Counted from the stretch's first letter, positions 36,523 to 47,062 are shown. The stretch: DNA of 64,000 nucleotides from Piezodorus guildinii (GCA_023052935.1 CM041292.1:139328951-139392950), one strand, 5' to 3'. Notes: generated from the letters alone by a model not told the origin. Made by a program: numbers and translations.

Positions 36523-36804
36523 ATATTAAGGGTGTATAGTCGACTGCAGAAACTATTATAGGTGGAATAGTCAGGAATCAGTCATTTTTGAAAAGTTTTA
36601 AATTTTGCCAACGTTTCGGCTCAAGCTTGTGAGCCATCATCAGGGCATTACTGAGCCATATCCAAGCATAAACTGAATATAAATCTGGTTTATGCTTGGA
36701 CATGGCTCAGTAATGCCCTGATGATGGCTCACAAGCTTGAGCCGAAACGTTGGCAAAATTAAAAACTTTTCAAAAATGACTGATTCCTGACTATTCCAGC
36801 TATA
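36523..36804. mobile_element. Palindromic insertion with two facing hammerhead-like motifs
   Basis: A 282-bp insertion between exact 13-bp copies of ATAAGTTTGTGTT (36510-36522; 36805-36817). Its core is an inverted repeat: arms 36563-36673 and 36688-36798, about 111 bp each, loop 14 bp. Each arm holds the same motif. On the plus strand (36718-36754) it reads CTGATGA, one extra T, helix II GGCTCA/TGAGCC, then GAAACGTT and GGCA. The bases TGCC just before CTGATGA can pair with that GGCA as helix I, and AC/GT gives the two-base helix III seen in Penelope-type hammerheads. The minus copy is at 36607-36643. No coding capacity. Confidence 0.72.
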
Positions 36805-36858
36805 ATAAGTTTGTGTTGTTCTTAGGTTTCAGTCAATGAATAAACAATTTTATCTATG

Positions 36859-36892
36859 CGACGTTTCGAGAATTTATTGTTCTCATATTCAT
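36859..36892 (-). ncRNA. Hammerhead-like motif, decayed
   Basis: Minus strand: TGAATAT in place of CTGANGA, helix II GAGAA/TTCTC around CAATAAA, then GAAACGTCGC. Helix II and the GAAACGTC box are intact, the first core box is not, so activity is unlikely. It lies 42 bp past the palindromic insertion and may belong to the host repeat it entered. Confidence 0.4.
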
Positions 36893-36958
36893 GCAATTTT
36901 GGACAAAATAGTGTCTTAATTAGACATGTTTAGCCTACAAGCTTTGAAAGAACACTGT

Positions 36959-36962
<4 letters not shown>

Positions 36963-37001
<39 letters not shown>
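36963..37001. repeat. (TA)n microsatellite
   Basis: About 20 TA units. The 87-codon plus frame reading repeated YI residues is an artefact of this tract. Confidence 0.9.
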
Positions 37002-37007
<6 letters not shown>

Positions 37008-37104
37008 GACGAAACAGATATAATAGCCAGAATTTCATTTTTTTTTTATTTAAAAAAACTAATAATTACGATAAAGCTGTCATACTTAGATTTTATCATA
37101 TTTA

Positions 37105-37300
37105 TTCTATTTCTAGGCCACCGCCTAGGCAATATAATCACCTCTTAACCATCGGGTTTCTCCCCCAAATTAGTGTTCTCACTTTATAGGGTAGGTAGTT
37201 GGAGGATCTTCCCATCCAAGATCGCCTCACGACTGAAATGACAATATTAGATAGTTATCCTACTGGACTTTCTGATCTCCGAATCGCCGATGTCTAAATT
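37105..37300 (-). mobile_element. SINE S1, old copy
   Basis: TTTCTAGGCCACCGCCTAGG, then CCCCCAAATTAGTGTTCTCA, CTTTATAGGG and CGCCTCACGACTGAAATGAC follow the 17.7-kb S1 in order (GTTTCTAGGCCAACGGC, ...ACTTTATAGAGG, ...CCCCCGACTGAATTAAC). Much diverged. Confidence 0.6.
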
Positions 37301-38499
37301 CTTTAGTAAAAAAGTTATCTTAGTCTAAAGCCTTAGACTTCTCCTCCAAGTTGGATAATCTGTAGTTGAAGAGCTTAATGCCAGTATTAATGAAAGACGT
37401 TAAGGATTTAGCAGATGTCTATAACTGTTATTATATTATATTATTGATTATTCGATAACGTAGGAGAGAGTACTCGAAAGGAGTTTCTTGTAACAGCTCA
37501 AGAAGCATGATACTCCGGGCAACTTTATTAATTAATGAGAAGCTACCTTCTAGACTGCTGTTTGATGATAAAAAGTAGTAAATACGAATACCAAGATACA
37601 CTGACAAGGCACTGTCCATGTAAACTTATTCTTGATCCTTCCCAGCTTGCCCACAGACCAGTGGAATCTTGTCATGACCAATTTATGGAGTATCGCTGAA
37701 TAGCGAATAAAATTGAAGTTTAGAATTTTAGGAAGATAATAACTCTAAAAAAAGAAAATTTTTGCCTAAGTACTTGTTCAATGTTCACGTACGCCATTAT
37801 ATTGGGTCCCTCAGGGATAACTAGCTACCGCAGTACATTCCAAATCTTTAACGCTCCAGTTGAATGTTTCTAAAACATGAGAATCCTCAGAGTGAATTGG
37901 TCACTCCACATAAATAAATATATTGTATACATAAATATATATATAAAACAAAAAGTTATATATATATGAAAAAACAAAAAGTTATGTATATGAAAAAACA
38001 GAAAGTTAAGATGGTATTGCACAATTGGTTTAGGCTACAACAATGTTATTAAAATTTCAAATCATGTTCAGATTATATAGTTTTTTCAGGGTAATATGTT
38101 TATTCTTCATTTCTTTGTTTAAATGATTTATACCTGGTTTTAATAACTTTGAAGACTTCGTAGCTTAGGATGACCACATGGTTTCGAGTTTATACTTTGT
38201 AAAATTTCGAGTTGACAAGTGTTTACTTTATTGGTGTCTACTGAGAGAGAGATGGAGTCAGTCCAAAATTTCTGAATCTTTAAAATTTTGGCATTTTTCT
38301 AGCCTTTCATATGTGAAATAGAACGTTGAAAATTGGAATATCGAGCCTACATTATTGTGTTTATACTCTGTCTAGGATGAATTCAACTTCCTGGAATTGT
38401 ATGATTGATATCGTATAATGTTGGATGAGAATGCTTTTGGATAAACAGGTTATAAAATTAGTCCAAAAAATATTTTTATAACAAAACAGAAAGACTTAT
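37301..38499. other. A+T-rich DNA downstream of the host gene
   Basis: No gene seen. A short duplication of AAAACAAAAAGTTATATATA-like units lies at 37.94-38.01 kb. Confidence 0.4.
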
Positions 38500-38505
38500 T
38501 TTATT
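38500..38505 (-). promoter_or_regulatory. Polyadenylation signal of the Q-rich gene
   Basis: AATAAA on the minus strand about 103 bases after the stop codon, the nearest canonical signal downstream. Confidence 0.5.
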
Positions 38506-38607
38506 TATCACATATTTTACATCGTAAAAAATAAAGAAAAAATGAGATTTCATGAAAAAAAAACTATTTACAAAAGTAGAAAATACAGACTAGAAGGAGC
38601 TTCCAAT

Positions 38608-39418
38608 TCACTGAAGCTTATAGTTGTATGCTGATTGTTGTTGAGTCTGCTGTTGTTGTTGTTGCTGATCATAGTTTTCCTTCAGTGATGGTGCTGGTGT
38701 TGACTTGACTCCAGCTCCAAACTTCTGTTGATAGATTTGGTTGCTGTAGGGGTTGGTGTACTGGATCTGTGGTGAAGGCCTGAACTTGGTGAGAAGTTGT
38801 GGCTGAGATTGAACTGGCCTAACTTTAGGATAGAGGGCGACCTCTTGTTGAAGAGGATATGGGATCAGCATAATGGGCACGTTGTAAGGGTGGGACTGTG
38901 GGAGCAGCAGGGGCTGCAGCAACTGCTGAGGGTGGCCGCCAAGAAGTTGGGAAGAGTAGCTTAGCTGTAACATTACAGTTTAATTTAAATTTTGCTGGCT
39001 CAAGATATTCAAAATGAAATTGAAGCCATATTTCTAAAAATTAGGAAGAAGTCCTTTAAAATTATAATTTAATAGCTATAATATTGATTCAGATACCAAC
39101 CTGTGGTTGATGATAGGCAGCAGGAGCGAGCTGATAATATTGCTGTTGTTGCTGAAGATGGTGGTGAAGAGCTCCAGGCTGTTGATACGCGGCGGCTGGT
39201 ACTGCTTGTGGTTGTTGATACGCGGCTAACTGCGGTTGCTGGTAAACAATCTGCTGCTGTGGTTGCTGGTAACTTCCTGAAGATTGTGATGCTGCTGCAG
39301 ATTTCAAGCCATCCCTTTCGATGTCTTCAAGCCTTATCTGCCTTTCGGAAGCGGGCTGGACTTGTTGGGTGACCTGGTGCTGGCACATGGCCCCGCAGAC
39401 GAATAACAACACCCCCAA
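38608..39418 (-). CDS. Secreted glutamine/proline/tyrosine-rich protein, two coding exons
   Basis: The only convincing host gene. Exon at 39101-39418 follows a canonical acceptor (TTTTCTTTTAG) and starts in phase 0 with LGVLLFVCGAMC, the hydrophobic core of a signal peptide, then QHQVTQQVQPASERQIRLED and about five YQQP/YHQPQ repeats with poly-Q and His runs. Donor CAG|GTTGGT, intron 38965-39100 (136 bp), acceptor GTTACAG. Exon 38608-38964, also phase 0, continues LSYSSQLLGGHPQQLLQPL, then PYNVPIMLIPYPLQ, a KFRPSPQIQYTNPYSNQ stretch and Q-tracts, ending YNYKLQ and TGA. About 225 residues in all. No enzyme domain, no membrane segment after the signal. Low-complexity proteins of this style occur in insect cuticle and salivary or egg secretions; which applies is unknown. 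The ATG at 39416-39418 in a naive translation is really TTG, so the start lies in an upstream exon. Confidence 0.82.
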
Positions 39419-39587
39419 CTAAAAGAAAATTTTTGATTAGTTTTGATCTTGTAGTGCGTTTGTTTGTCAATAATACCTATTACATAACAAATAATGATTA
39501 CATCAAATTCATATTAATAACAAGATCCTTTAGTTTGACAAAGTAGTTTCTTTCAAGTTTTCATGAATAAGCATTCTTGTCAGGTAC

Positions 39588-39593
39588 TTGCAT
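39588..39593 (-). CDS. Candidate first coding exon of the Q-rich gene
   Basis: GGGAATGCAA|GTACCT on the minus strand: ATG CAA joins in phase 0 to the exon at 39418, giving MQLGVLLFVCGAMC as signal sequence, with a 169-bp intron. Short first exons that carry only the start codon and a few residues are common in insect secreted-protein genes. The donor is weak and the signal peptide short. A second option, CAG|GTAATT near 39.63 kb, would give a longer, less signal-like start. Confidence 0.3.
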
Positions 39594-40547
39594 TCCCTGA
39601 TAGAAAAAGTCGAGGAACAGGTAACTTCGCTTAATTACCTGAAAAGGTAACTCGGACTTGCCAATTATGAATACCGGATACATAAACAAAGTCAAGAACG
39701 GGAAGGGTTCACTTTCACTGAAAGGAGGAAAGAAGGCGGGTGAGAGTGGGCAAGTCAAAAAGGAAAGTAGCTCGGGAAGAAATATATCAGCCTGGAGTGA
39801 GCTTTGCTCAGGTACTTACTTATCTTTGCTGACTTGGCGGTGTTATATCACCATCAGCTATTACCTAACGGTGACTTCATATTGCTATTACGAAGCAGGG
39901 CTGTATGTGACAAACTTGGGATTTTATTTTTAAATATCAATAATTTGCCTTCTGAATTAGAATACTGACGCATTTAAAACGAAATTCTATTCTATTCTTC
40001 ATAACGAACGATTAATCCCTTCTTCAGGTTAATACTCGGTTGACCTCTGTGAAGAAACCTCTAAGAAGCATCACGTACATCACGACAAGCTCCGGTGCCA
40101 GTAGGTTAAGAGAACCATTACCAAGTTTAATGAAGTCAGGGTTCAAAGTTCTTTGCTTTCCTGATGCAGATTTCTTCGTTCTCGGGTGTTTATTGGATTA
40201 AACTGCGATTCTAAAAACCTACACAGTTGCAAGGCTTAGTGTAAAGTAAATTAATATCCTTGATAAATTGATTCAGATTCAATTCAGAAGATATAGGTCA
40301 ACTGATTTTAAATTAAAAAAGTTATCGATTAAGATTAAATTAAAAAATGGATCTAATGTAGTAAATAAATTTTATTTTTGTTAAAAAAAATAACCGAAAC
40401 CTCTAAGTTACCGTGCATACTAAAGAAACCAAATTAAAGCGTGAGCTTAGAGATAGCAGTAATGAAAGTAAAATACAAAAAAGTGAAACAAGATATTAGA
40501 AAAAGTGATTAACCCAGACTCTTTCAAGCACGTTCATTTTTTTCCAA
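39594..40547. other. Upstream region of the Q-rich gene
   Basis: Would contain its promoter. CCTTTCAGTGAAAG on the minus strand (about 39.71-39.73 kb) includes a TCAGT initiator-like element, and ATATATT lies about 60 bases further upstream, too far for a standard TATA box. The 65-codon minus frame at 39561-39758 and the 91-codon plus frame at 39658-39933 show no motif. Confidence 0.3.
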
Positions 40548-40675
40548 ATATCGGTTCGGTTCTTGGTTACCCTCTATTTATTTATATTCACAAATTACTC
40601 AACTTACTGTTTTAAATTTTTTTACTTTTACTTCTCACATCTTTCTCACAGGGGTTTTAAAATATTTTCATATAT
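40548..40675 (+). repeat. Direct repeat, copy 1 (copy 2 at 42050-42178)
   Basis: About 125 bp sharing TCGGTTCGGTTCTTGGTTAC, CTCTATTTATTTATATTCAC and CTCACATCTTTCTCACAGGG with the second copy, only a handful of differences. The same strand and 1.5 kb apart. Confidence 0.85.
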
Positions 40676-40715
40676 TCATTATTTTCCTCCCTTAACTTTC
40701 TTTTCGGACGCTGCT

Positions 40716-40767
40716 ATGTCATTAAGTTCTAGCCGGACTAGAAGTAAAAATCTGAAATCTGCACCGG
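40716..40767 (+). CDS. Possible first coding exon of an unidentified gene
   Basis: ATG TCA TTA AGT ... encodes MSLSSSRTRSKNLKSAP and then meets CCG|GTAAGTG, a near-consensus 5' splice site. Basic, Ser-rich start such as found in nuclear or cytoskeletal proteins, but I do not recognise it. No matching downstream exon is evident in the window, so a long intron would be needed. Chance remains a real alternative. Confidence 0.25.
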
Positions 40768-40841
40768 TAAGTGTTTCACTAAGCCCTAACCAATGTCTTC
40801 CATTCGTAAATGATTCAGTTTCCTTTGACAATCAAATTTAG

Positions 40842-42049
40842 GAATTTATTTTCCGTATGAAAGTGAAGTCCTGTTGTTTGTTACAAAATGAAGATCACAG
40901 AAGGCGTATCTTCAAAGTATATAAACAATGTGTGGAAAAAATAATATATATTCTTAATTCACTTAGTCCCTTCAAACGATTTTAAACCATCTTGACCTTT
41001 CCTAATAAAAATCCTGCACAGGCGCATGATTTTTAGACTAATTAAATATTATATCAAAGTATCAATTGAGTTTATAAGGCGTATACAATTTTTTCGCAGT
41101 GCATTAAAAGAGATCATTTGTTTGGTAAAATATCAATGGCGTTTGTTCCTAAACTTTCAATACGAATATCCTTATGATAATTTAAAATATGGACGAAACA
41201 ATGAAATTATGTTTTATGATTAATTTTATGAGCAGTAATATATTCAGTTGCCTCATTCGAATAAACGATATTATAGCATATCCTTGAATCGAAAATTATT
41301 TTTTAAATAATATTGAACCAAAATTTACCATCTTGTTGTATTATAGTACAATTACTTTAAACATGTAGATATGGGAATATCCAGCCAATCCTTGCTTTGT
41401 TACTTCCAAATAAAGCTAAAGTAGCTTCCTACACTGTCTGTTGAAACTACTTTCGATGTGACAGTTACCATTATAGCCTAAAATAGCCAAGTACTATCAT
41501 TATCATACTATCAGTCACAGGTTAGAGGAGACTCGTATGCCGCAATGGAGCGTGAATGAAAATTATTTCCTCATATCTCTCACACCCGTTTTCCCAACCC
41601 TCCACAAAAGGCTGTTAACTCTTTGTCCTGCAAAATTATAGGGTTGTTTAGGGGAACATCTCGCACAATGGTTCTTTTTTCTCTTCACGAAGGAGAGAAA
41701 CTTCTCCTATTATTTCCTTTTTATTGGCCTAGCATTTTCTTTTCTCTCACCCTGATACAGTTTTTTTTCTGGTCCTATTCACTATTTCCGGTCTATATCC
41801 TGTTACCAGGCTCCGTGCTCTGTGTGCTACGAGGAAATGGGAAGGGTAATTTTCTTTTACGGTTTTTGGGAACTTTCTTATTTTAGAAATCTGTTGTAAT
41901 AAATCTTTGTTGATTATAATTGAAAATTGACGATTTTCAATACCTGAACCCGTTCACGAAAATTGTTATAGAATTTTTTTATCTGAGGAAAAAAAAATAG
42001 AAAAAGGATAAAATCGAGTTTTGATAAGTAAAATAAAATAAGTGAGAGG
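40842..42049. other. A+T-rich DNA, no gene established
   Basis: The 87-codon plus frame at 41623-41886 is Phe/Leu-rich without a motif. Nothing else recognised. Confidence 0.35.
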
Positions 42050-42178
42050 TTATTTCGGTTCGGTTCTTGGTTACCCTCTATTTATTTATATTCACAAATT
42101 ACTCTACTTACTGTTTTAAATTTTTGTACTTTTACTTCTCACATCTTTCTCACAGGGTTTTAAAATAATATTTTTATA
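42050..42178 (+). repeat. Direct repeat, copy 2 (copy 1 at 40548-40675)
   Basis: Second copy of the 125-bp block. Its flanks do not match those of copy 1, so either a small dispersed element or a local duplication. Confidence 0.85.
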
Positions 42179-43055
42179 TTTTTTATTTATTATCTTATTG
42201 GAGAAATTTTGTTTCTTCATAAAAATCTACAGCTCTCAAACAGAAATTCAGGAACATGATATCAGGAATATGCATACAAACTAAAGATGTCACTTTCAGG
42301 GTCGAAGAAAATGTCAGACGAATTAAATACAAATATCTATACCTTTTATTATTCTATTTTAACAATTAATCAATTATAATTTAATTTCCTTATCTTACTA
42401 CTATGAGGAATGTGAAAATCGGTACTTTTCAGGAAAGTACAAAAAAAAAAAAAAAAAACCTATAATGGTGAGCCCAAAATCAGCCTTTTTCTAAAAAAGG
42501 CTTTTTCTCAATTATTTTCTATGATAGGGTTAGAGATTCAATGATTTGACACAAGCGTGTTCTTGCCCTATGCAATCGCATAGTAACAAAAAAAAAAAAA
42601 AATCTAACTGAATTTTTAACATTCGTTAATTTGATATGGGAGGGACGATATGTTATAAGGAAGAAATAAAATAGTAATTAAAAATAAAAAAATACGACTG
42701 ATATGAATCATTATACGTTCATAAAAATTCAGGGATAATCATGATGCGAAATCGCAGTTGCTTTCGGCTTGCTGGGCGGATATAAGGAAGTTACCGCAAT
42801 CGTTATTGATGTAACCACAGGAGGGAACGTGTTACAAATTAGGGACTGATGTTCCTATAATGGCTAGGCAGACAATGGGAAGGCAGTTCTATAATGATCA
42901 CTTAGCAAAGGTTGTCGTAGGCAGGGAAAGTTTATAATGTAGACCTCTGTAGTAATCTCAATAGAACTCCACTAATTACCAACATGTTCAGAGCGTTTCA
43001 TTTTTTATAGCTTTCACTCATTTTCCCAGAGAAACAAGTGTCATAATATCACTTA

Positions 43056-43142
<87 letters not shown>

Positions 43143-43490
43143 ATAACATTTCTATACATAAATTATTTATGTCTCGTACTTGACAAAAGTAAAGAATAGC
43201 TATTTGGCCTTTTAAAAACTCAAGCAGCCTCCTATGAGTCGGAATAAAATAATAATGGGTTGTTTAAAAAAAATAAACAAGATCATTTATAAAAATTCGA
43301 GATTTCAAGGAGTGTAAATCTTTTAATCCTATTAATACTTATCAATAATTCACTAATCTTTTAGAGCATTATCTAAGCTTGTTTAATATTCGACTTCTTC
43401 AAAAATAGCCCCAGTTTTGTAATTTGTTTCAAATAAGAGCATGACTAGAAAATATTCACAGCCCCCGAAACAACTCGTACAATCATTAAA
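42179..43490. other. A+T-rich DNA with a long (TA)n tract
   Basis: (TA)n at 43062-43133, about 36 units, and A-runs near 42.44 and 42.59 kb. No gene seen. Confidence 0.5.
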
Positions 43491-43499
43491 TAGAAGAAG

Positions 43500-44320
43500 A
43501 ACTGAAAAGTACACAGTGTTGCCTCGAAAAATTTAGCAGTGGAGATATGACGCTGGAAAGAAAGAAGGGCGCGTCGACCATTAATAACTATTGATGGGGA
43601 TCAACTGTAGCAGGGTGGCTAGCATAACAGCCTTCTATGCCAAAGGTCACGGGTTCAAACGTGGTCCTTCAATTCAAAGATGGTCCTAGAATTTTTTAAT
43701 GAGAGTAAAAAATCCTTAGTTATGCCCATCCTTCAGAAGGAACATTAAAAATCCAGCCTGTGCGATGTCAGATACTCTTTAAGGATCCATATCCTAATTA
43801 AACCTGGATAGACACAATTTAGGAGTCCCACTGTGGCATCGTGTGATTAGAATTAGCATAAAGTGACGTTAAATGAACAAACAAACAAATATTGATGATG
43901 TTCTGTAGGAACTTGTTGAGTGAAATCCGTCCTCGCGAACTGGTCAGGAAGTGTGGTGTGTCGAAAGATACTGTTGGTCACTTAATATCCATGAGAAAGG
44001 TAAAAAGAGCAGTCGACTAGTACCTCTACGAACTTACTCAGCAATCAGCTCGCACTTCCCGTCGAACCTAAAAAAGTTTAAAGAACTTCATGGGTTCGAA
44101 CTCCTGTGTCATACATCGTATAGTCCAGACCTCGCACCATCGAATAACTACTTGATTCAATCCATGGCTTATTTTCTTCGAGGGAAATTTCGCAAAAGTT
44201 GACATTGTGGTCCAAGAGTTCTTTGACAGCCATCTCAAAGAATGGTGCCACCATTGAATCGAGCAATTGACTTGCAAATGGCTAATGACGGTAGATAACA
44301 ATGGACTATACTTTGAGTAT
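43500..44320 (+). pseudogene. Mariner transposase remnant, split by a SINE and internally deleted
   Basis: Before the SINE: QCCLEKFSSGDMTLERKKG, like the WFxKFRxGDxSLED stretch of mariner transposases. After it: LLSEIRPRELVRKCGVSKDT then VGHLISMRKVKRAVD, the second helix-turn-helix with ELxxKxGVSxxTVxRHL. Then the frame jumps to the C-terminal end, CHTSYSPDLAPSNNYLIQSM, AYFLRGKF, and relics of EFFDSHLKEW. HTSYSPDLAPSN is the HxPYSPDLAPxD block that carries the third catalytic residue; the D is replaced by N. The central catalytic region is gone. Cannot be active. Confidence 0.82.
43596..43889 (+). mobile_element. SINE S2 inserted in the mariner remnant
   Basis: GGGTGGCTAGCATAACAGCC head, GTCACGGGTTCAAACG B box, S2 body and an AAAC tail. 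TATTGATG at 43588-43595 and 43890-43897 is the target duplication. Removing it rejoins the two halves of the mariner reading. Confidence 0.85.
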
Positions 44321-44794
44321 TAATGGTATATTTTATATCAAAGAAATAATAATACATATATTTTGTTGAAACGGTCATTTTTCTTTATACACCCTATTAC
44401 ATTTCTTAACATTCTTTTTCCAAACGACTCTGATTCAACTAAAAAATAAAACGATAGATTTACCTAAATTTTAAAAAATGCGTTTAAAGTTTCAGTAGTA
44501 ACTGTAGTTAAAAAAAAAAAAAAAATTCGACTAAACCTATTGAAAGATATACTAAAGTTTAAAAGTGCTCTATGCCAACATATCAATCTTTACATCGACT
44601 TAACGTTGAGGTGGATTCAGCATTTGTATGAAGTTACACAGAAAAAAAAAAAAAAAATTAAAACTTCCGTTTCTGATATAATAATAGCCTGATTAGGAGT
44701 AGATGGAAAATAACCAAAAAAATGTAAATATTAATATTTATATGTTGGCATTTTGAAAATGGCGTAGGTCGCGTTCACCCTTCTAAAATCCATC
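44321..44794. other. A+T-rich DNA with A-runs
   Basis: A-runs at 44.51 and 44.64 kb; no gene or complete repeat seen. Confidence 0.4.
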
Positions 44795-45098
44795 TGTTTT
44801 TTTAACATAAGAACAGTAATATAGATGTATAATATACCGTTGGGAAGCTAAAGTTTGAGAAAAAATGTTATCTTATATACAAATTTGTATAAGATACTCG
44901 AGAGTGATAAAATGAACTGATTGTTGCATATAATATTGTTAGATTATTTAATCTGAAAAACATGCTTTAATCGAAACTCAATTTAATTCTTTAACTTCTT
45001 TTTTTTCTACTTTAACTTTATTTAAAAATTCTTAAATTGATTTTAACAACGAAGGTAAGAGAAAGTCGTGTGTTACCCCTACCACATTTTTAAAATTT
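44795..45098 (+). repeat. Family A repeat, right-end fragment
   Basis: AATATACCGTTGGGAAGCTA, then GTTAGATTATTTAATC and the end GGTAAGAGAAAGTCGTGTGT. Confidence 0.65.
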
Positions 45099-46174
45099 AT
45101 ATGTACATATGACAGTTTTTGGAAAAATTAATATCAATTTTCAACCAATATGGCCCCTCTAACAATCCTATATTTGTTTTCGCCACTCCTCTTAACCTGA
45201 GTACGCCCTTGCATCCTTATAACTAACTTCAACCTGGGAAGGCTTTTCACGACCTGTTTGAGTCTATCACATCTTTTAGCTTTTCCTCAAGTTTAATCGC
45301 ATAACTGATTAAGAAGACCATAGAAGTTGAATAAGAGAACAACAGTTATAAGAACAAGATAACTAACTCTTAAAATATTAAATTGGATTCAGGTGACTGT
45401 AAACGCTCATTCAGTAAAATATGTCTATTGAATAAAATTATGAAATATTTTCGTCAAAATATTATAGCAATGGTAATATAAATATTTTAAAGAATTTCAA
45501 TTGAGCTTGGATTGAATCATCTCAAAAAACAACAACTTAAGAACGTAACAATGGCATTTCTAAGCAAGAAAAGTCTTATTCTAAAAAAAACGCATTCAAC
45601 AACTTAAGAGGATTGAATGGGCGACCACTATTCAAATATAGAAACTGGACTCTTTGCAAGAAATCCTTTAGACTCAATATCATCCTATTGACAACCACAC
45701 AAGCTCCAAATATGGTAAATTGATGTAATACCTGTCATCCGTGATTGCAAATCTTTTTCTAGATGGTGACTTTCGAAACGGATAAACAGGAATTAGAATG
45801 GCTAGTTTATCGTACAGTGCAGAAGGATATCCCTTAACGGGAGAGGTCTTTCTACTTAATCTTTTATTCGAATTATATAAGACCCGCAATAAATATGCTA
45901 AAGAAATGACTAAAGAAGATTTTGAGAAAGTGGAATGAAATAAATGTGATTTTTTGAAGTTTATTGGATTTTCCATAGATAGTGTTCTTGGGAGAAAGCT
46001 CAAGTTAACAATATAAATTTTTTCTGGCTGCTGAAGTAGATTCATGTTTAATTTAACGTACCGATACGATTAAATTTTAAAATTGATTTCAGAAAGAGTG
46101 GCGTGATGTTTGCTGGGTATGAGGATATGAAACATTCCAAGAAAAAAAACATCAAACATATGATTCGAATACGT
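45099..46174. other. A+T-rich DNA with two unproven frames
   Basis: A 121-codon minus frame (45680-46045) and, over the same bases on the plus strand, a 46-codon frame (45800-45937) starting MASLSYSAEGYPLTGEV. Neither has a motif I know, and they exclude each other as coding. Left unassigned. Confidence 0.25.
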
Positions 46175-46740
46175 TTTAGTTGAAATTTTTTTTTTTTTTA
46201 AGCAGATGTTTAAAACATTAATTCTTAATCATTAACTATAATTAAATGTCAGGAGGATGCACCACTGGGTGCTGTCTCCTCATGCCTGCCCACGCCATGT
46301 TTCCCTAGATTTTAGCACATTTGCTTATTGTAATATTTTTTACAGGTGTAAATAAATGATGAGTGAAAAAAAAAACAAAAAAAAAAACTATAATTAAAGA
46401 AATTTATATAAACTGCTTTATTATACCACTGTAAAAAGCTAAACTTTCGAAGAGAAAAAAAAATACACAATTTTCTATAGTAGATATGACAACGCACTAC
46501 GAGAGTCATGCTAATTAATATGCTAGATAATTTGGATGAATAACAATATAGAAAAAGGACGTTGATTTTCAAAATGAACTAAAACATATTTTTTTACGAA
46601 ATTGATATTTTGGCCTATTTGTATTCTAATTAACGTAGTTTTATCGAAATGCACCATTAAATACGCGATTAAATAAGTACGTGCCTCTTGTAAAATTTTC
46701 TAGGATATTGTAATTTTTGGGAAAAAACGTCACAATGGTG
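46175..46740 (+). repeat. Unit C, copy 1 (interrupted by a retrocopy)
   Basis: Apart from the insert at 46247-46385, almost identical to 50258-50676: ends CGAATAC(A/G)TTTTAGTTG and AAACGTCACAATGGT. The inner block with ATATGACAACGCACTACGAG is identical over long stretches, so the duplication is recent. Confidence 0.88.
46247..46385 (+). pseudogene. Short polyadenylated retrocopy of an unknown transcript
   Basis: 139 bp ending GTAAATAAATGATGAGTG and an A-run (10 A, C, then more A): an AATAAA signal some 10-15 bases before a poly(A) tail. Flanked by AACTATAATTAAA on both sides (46234-46246; 46386-46398). The second copy of unit C at 50.3 kb has the same site without insert. One frame reads GGCTTGCCLLMPAHAMFP then stop, which could be the C-terminus of the source protein; I do not recognise it. 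So a 5'-truncated retrocopy of an mRNA (or an unlisted retroposon), made by LINE machinery. Confidence 0.8.
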
Positions 46741-47062
46741 TCAGTCAAGCTTTCTTTGCCCTTAAGAGACACAAGGAGTCAACTGTTGATGGTTAGGAAT
46801 TCAAGACTTGCCAAACATGTGACAGAGCAAACATTTATGGATGAATGAATACAATATGTTGTGATCGGAAGAATCAGATTTTCTGTACTTGATCTTACAA
46901 TATTTTTGGATAATAAATCCAATTTTGATATTTGTTCGCAAATAAAATACTGATCATTAATGCTTTTTAAATATTAAAAATTACTTTTTTAATATACGAG
47001 CCTTTCTCTCAAACAAGTTCAAACAAAATTCAGTATTCTGTTAAAATTTATATTCAAAACAA
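46741..47062. other. A+T-rich DNA, nothing recognised
   Basis: No frame or repeat identified. Confidence 0.4.

Noticed and set aside
45680..46045. 121-codon minus frame, and a 46-codon frame on the opposite strand
   Set aside because: No motif, no splice or promoter support, and both strands look equally open, typical of chance in A+T-rich DNA.
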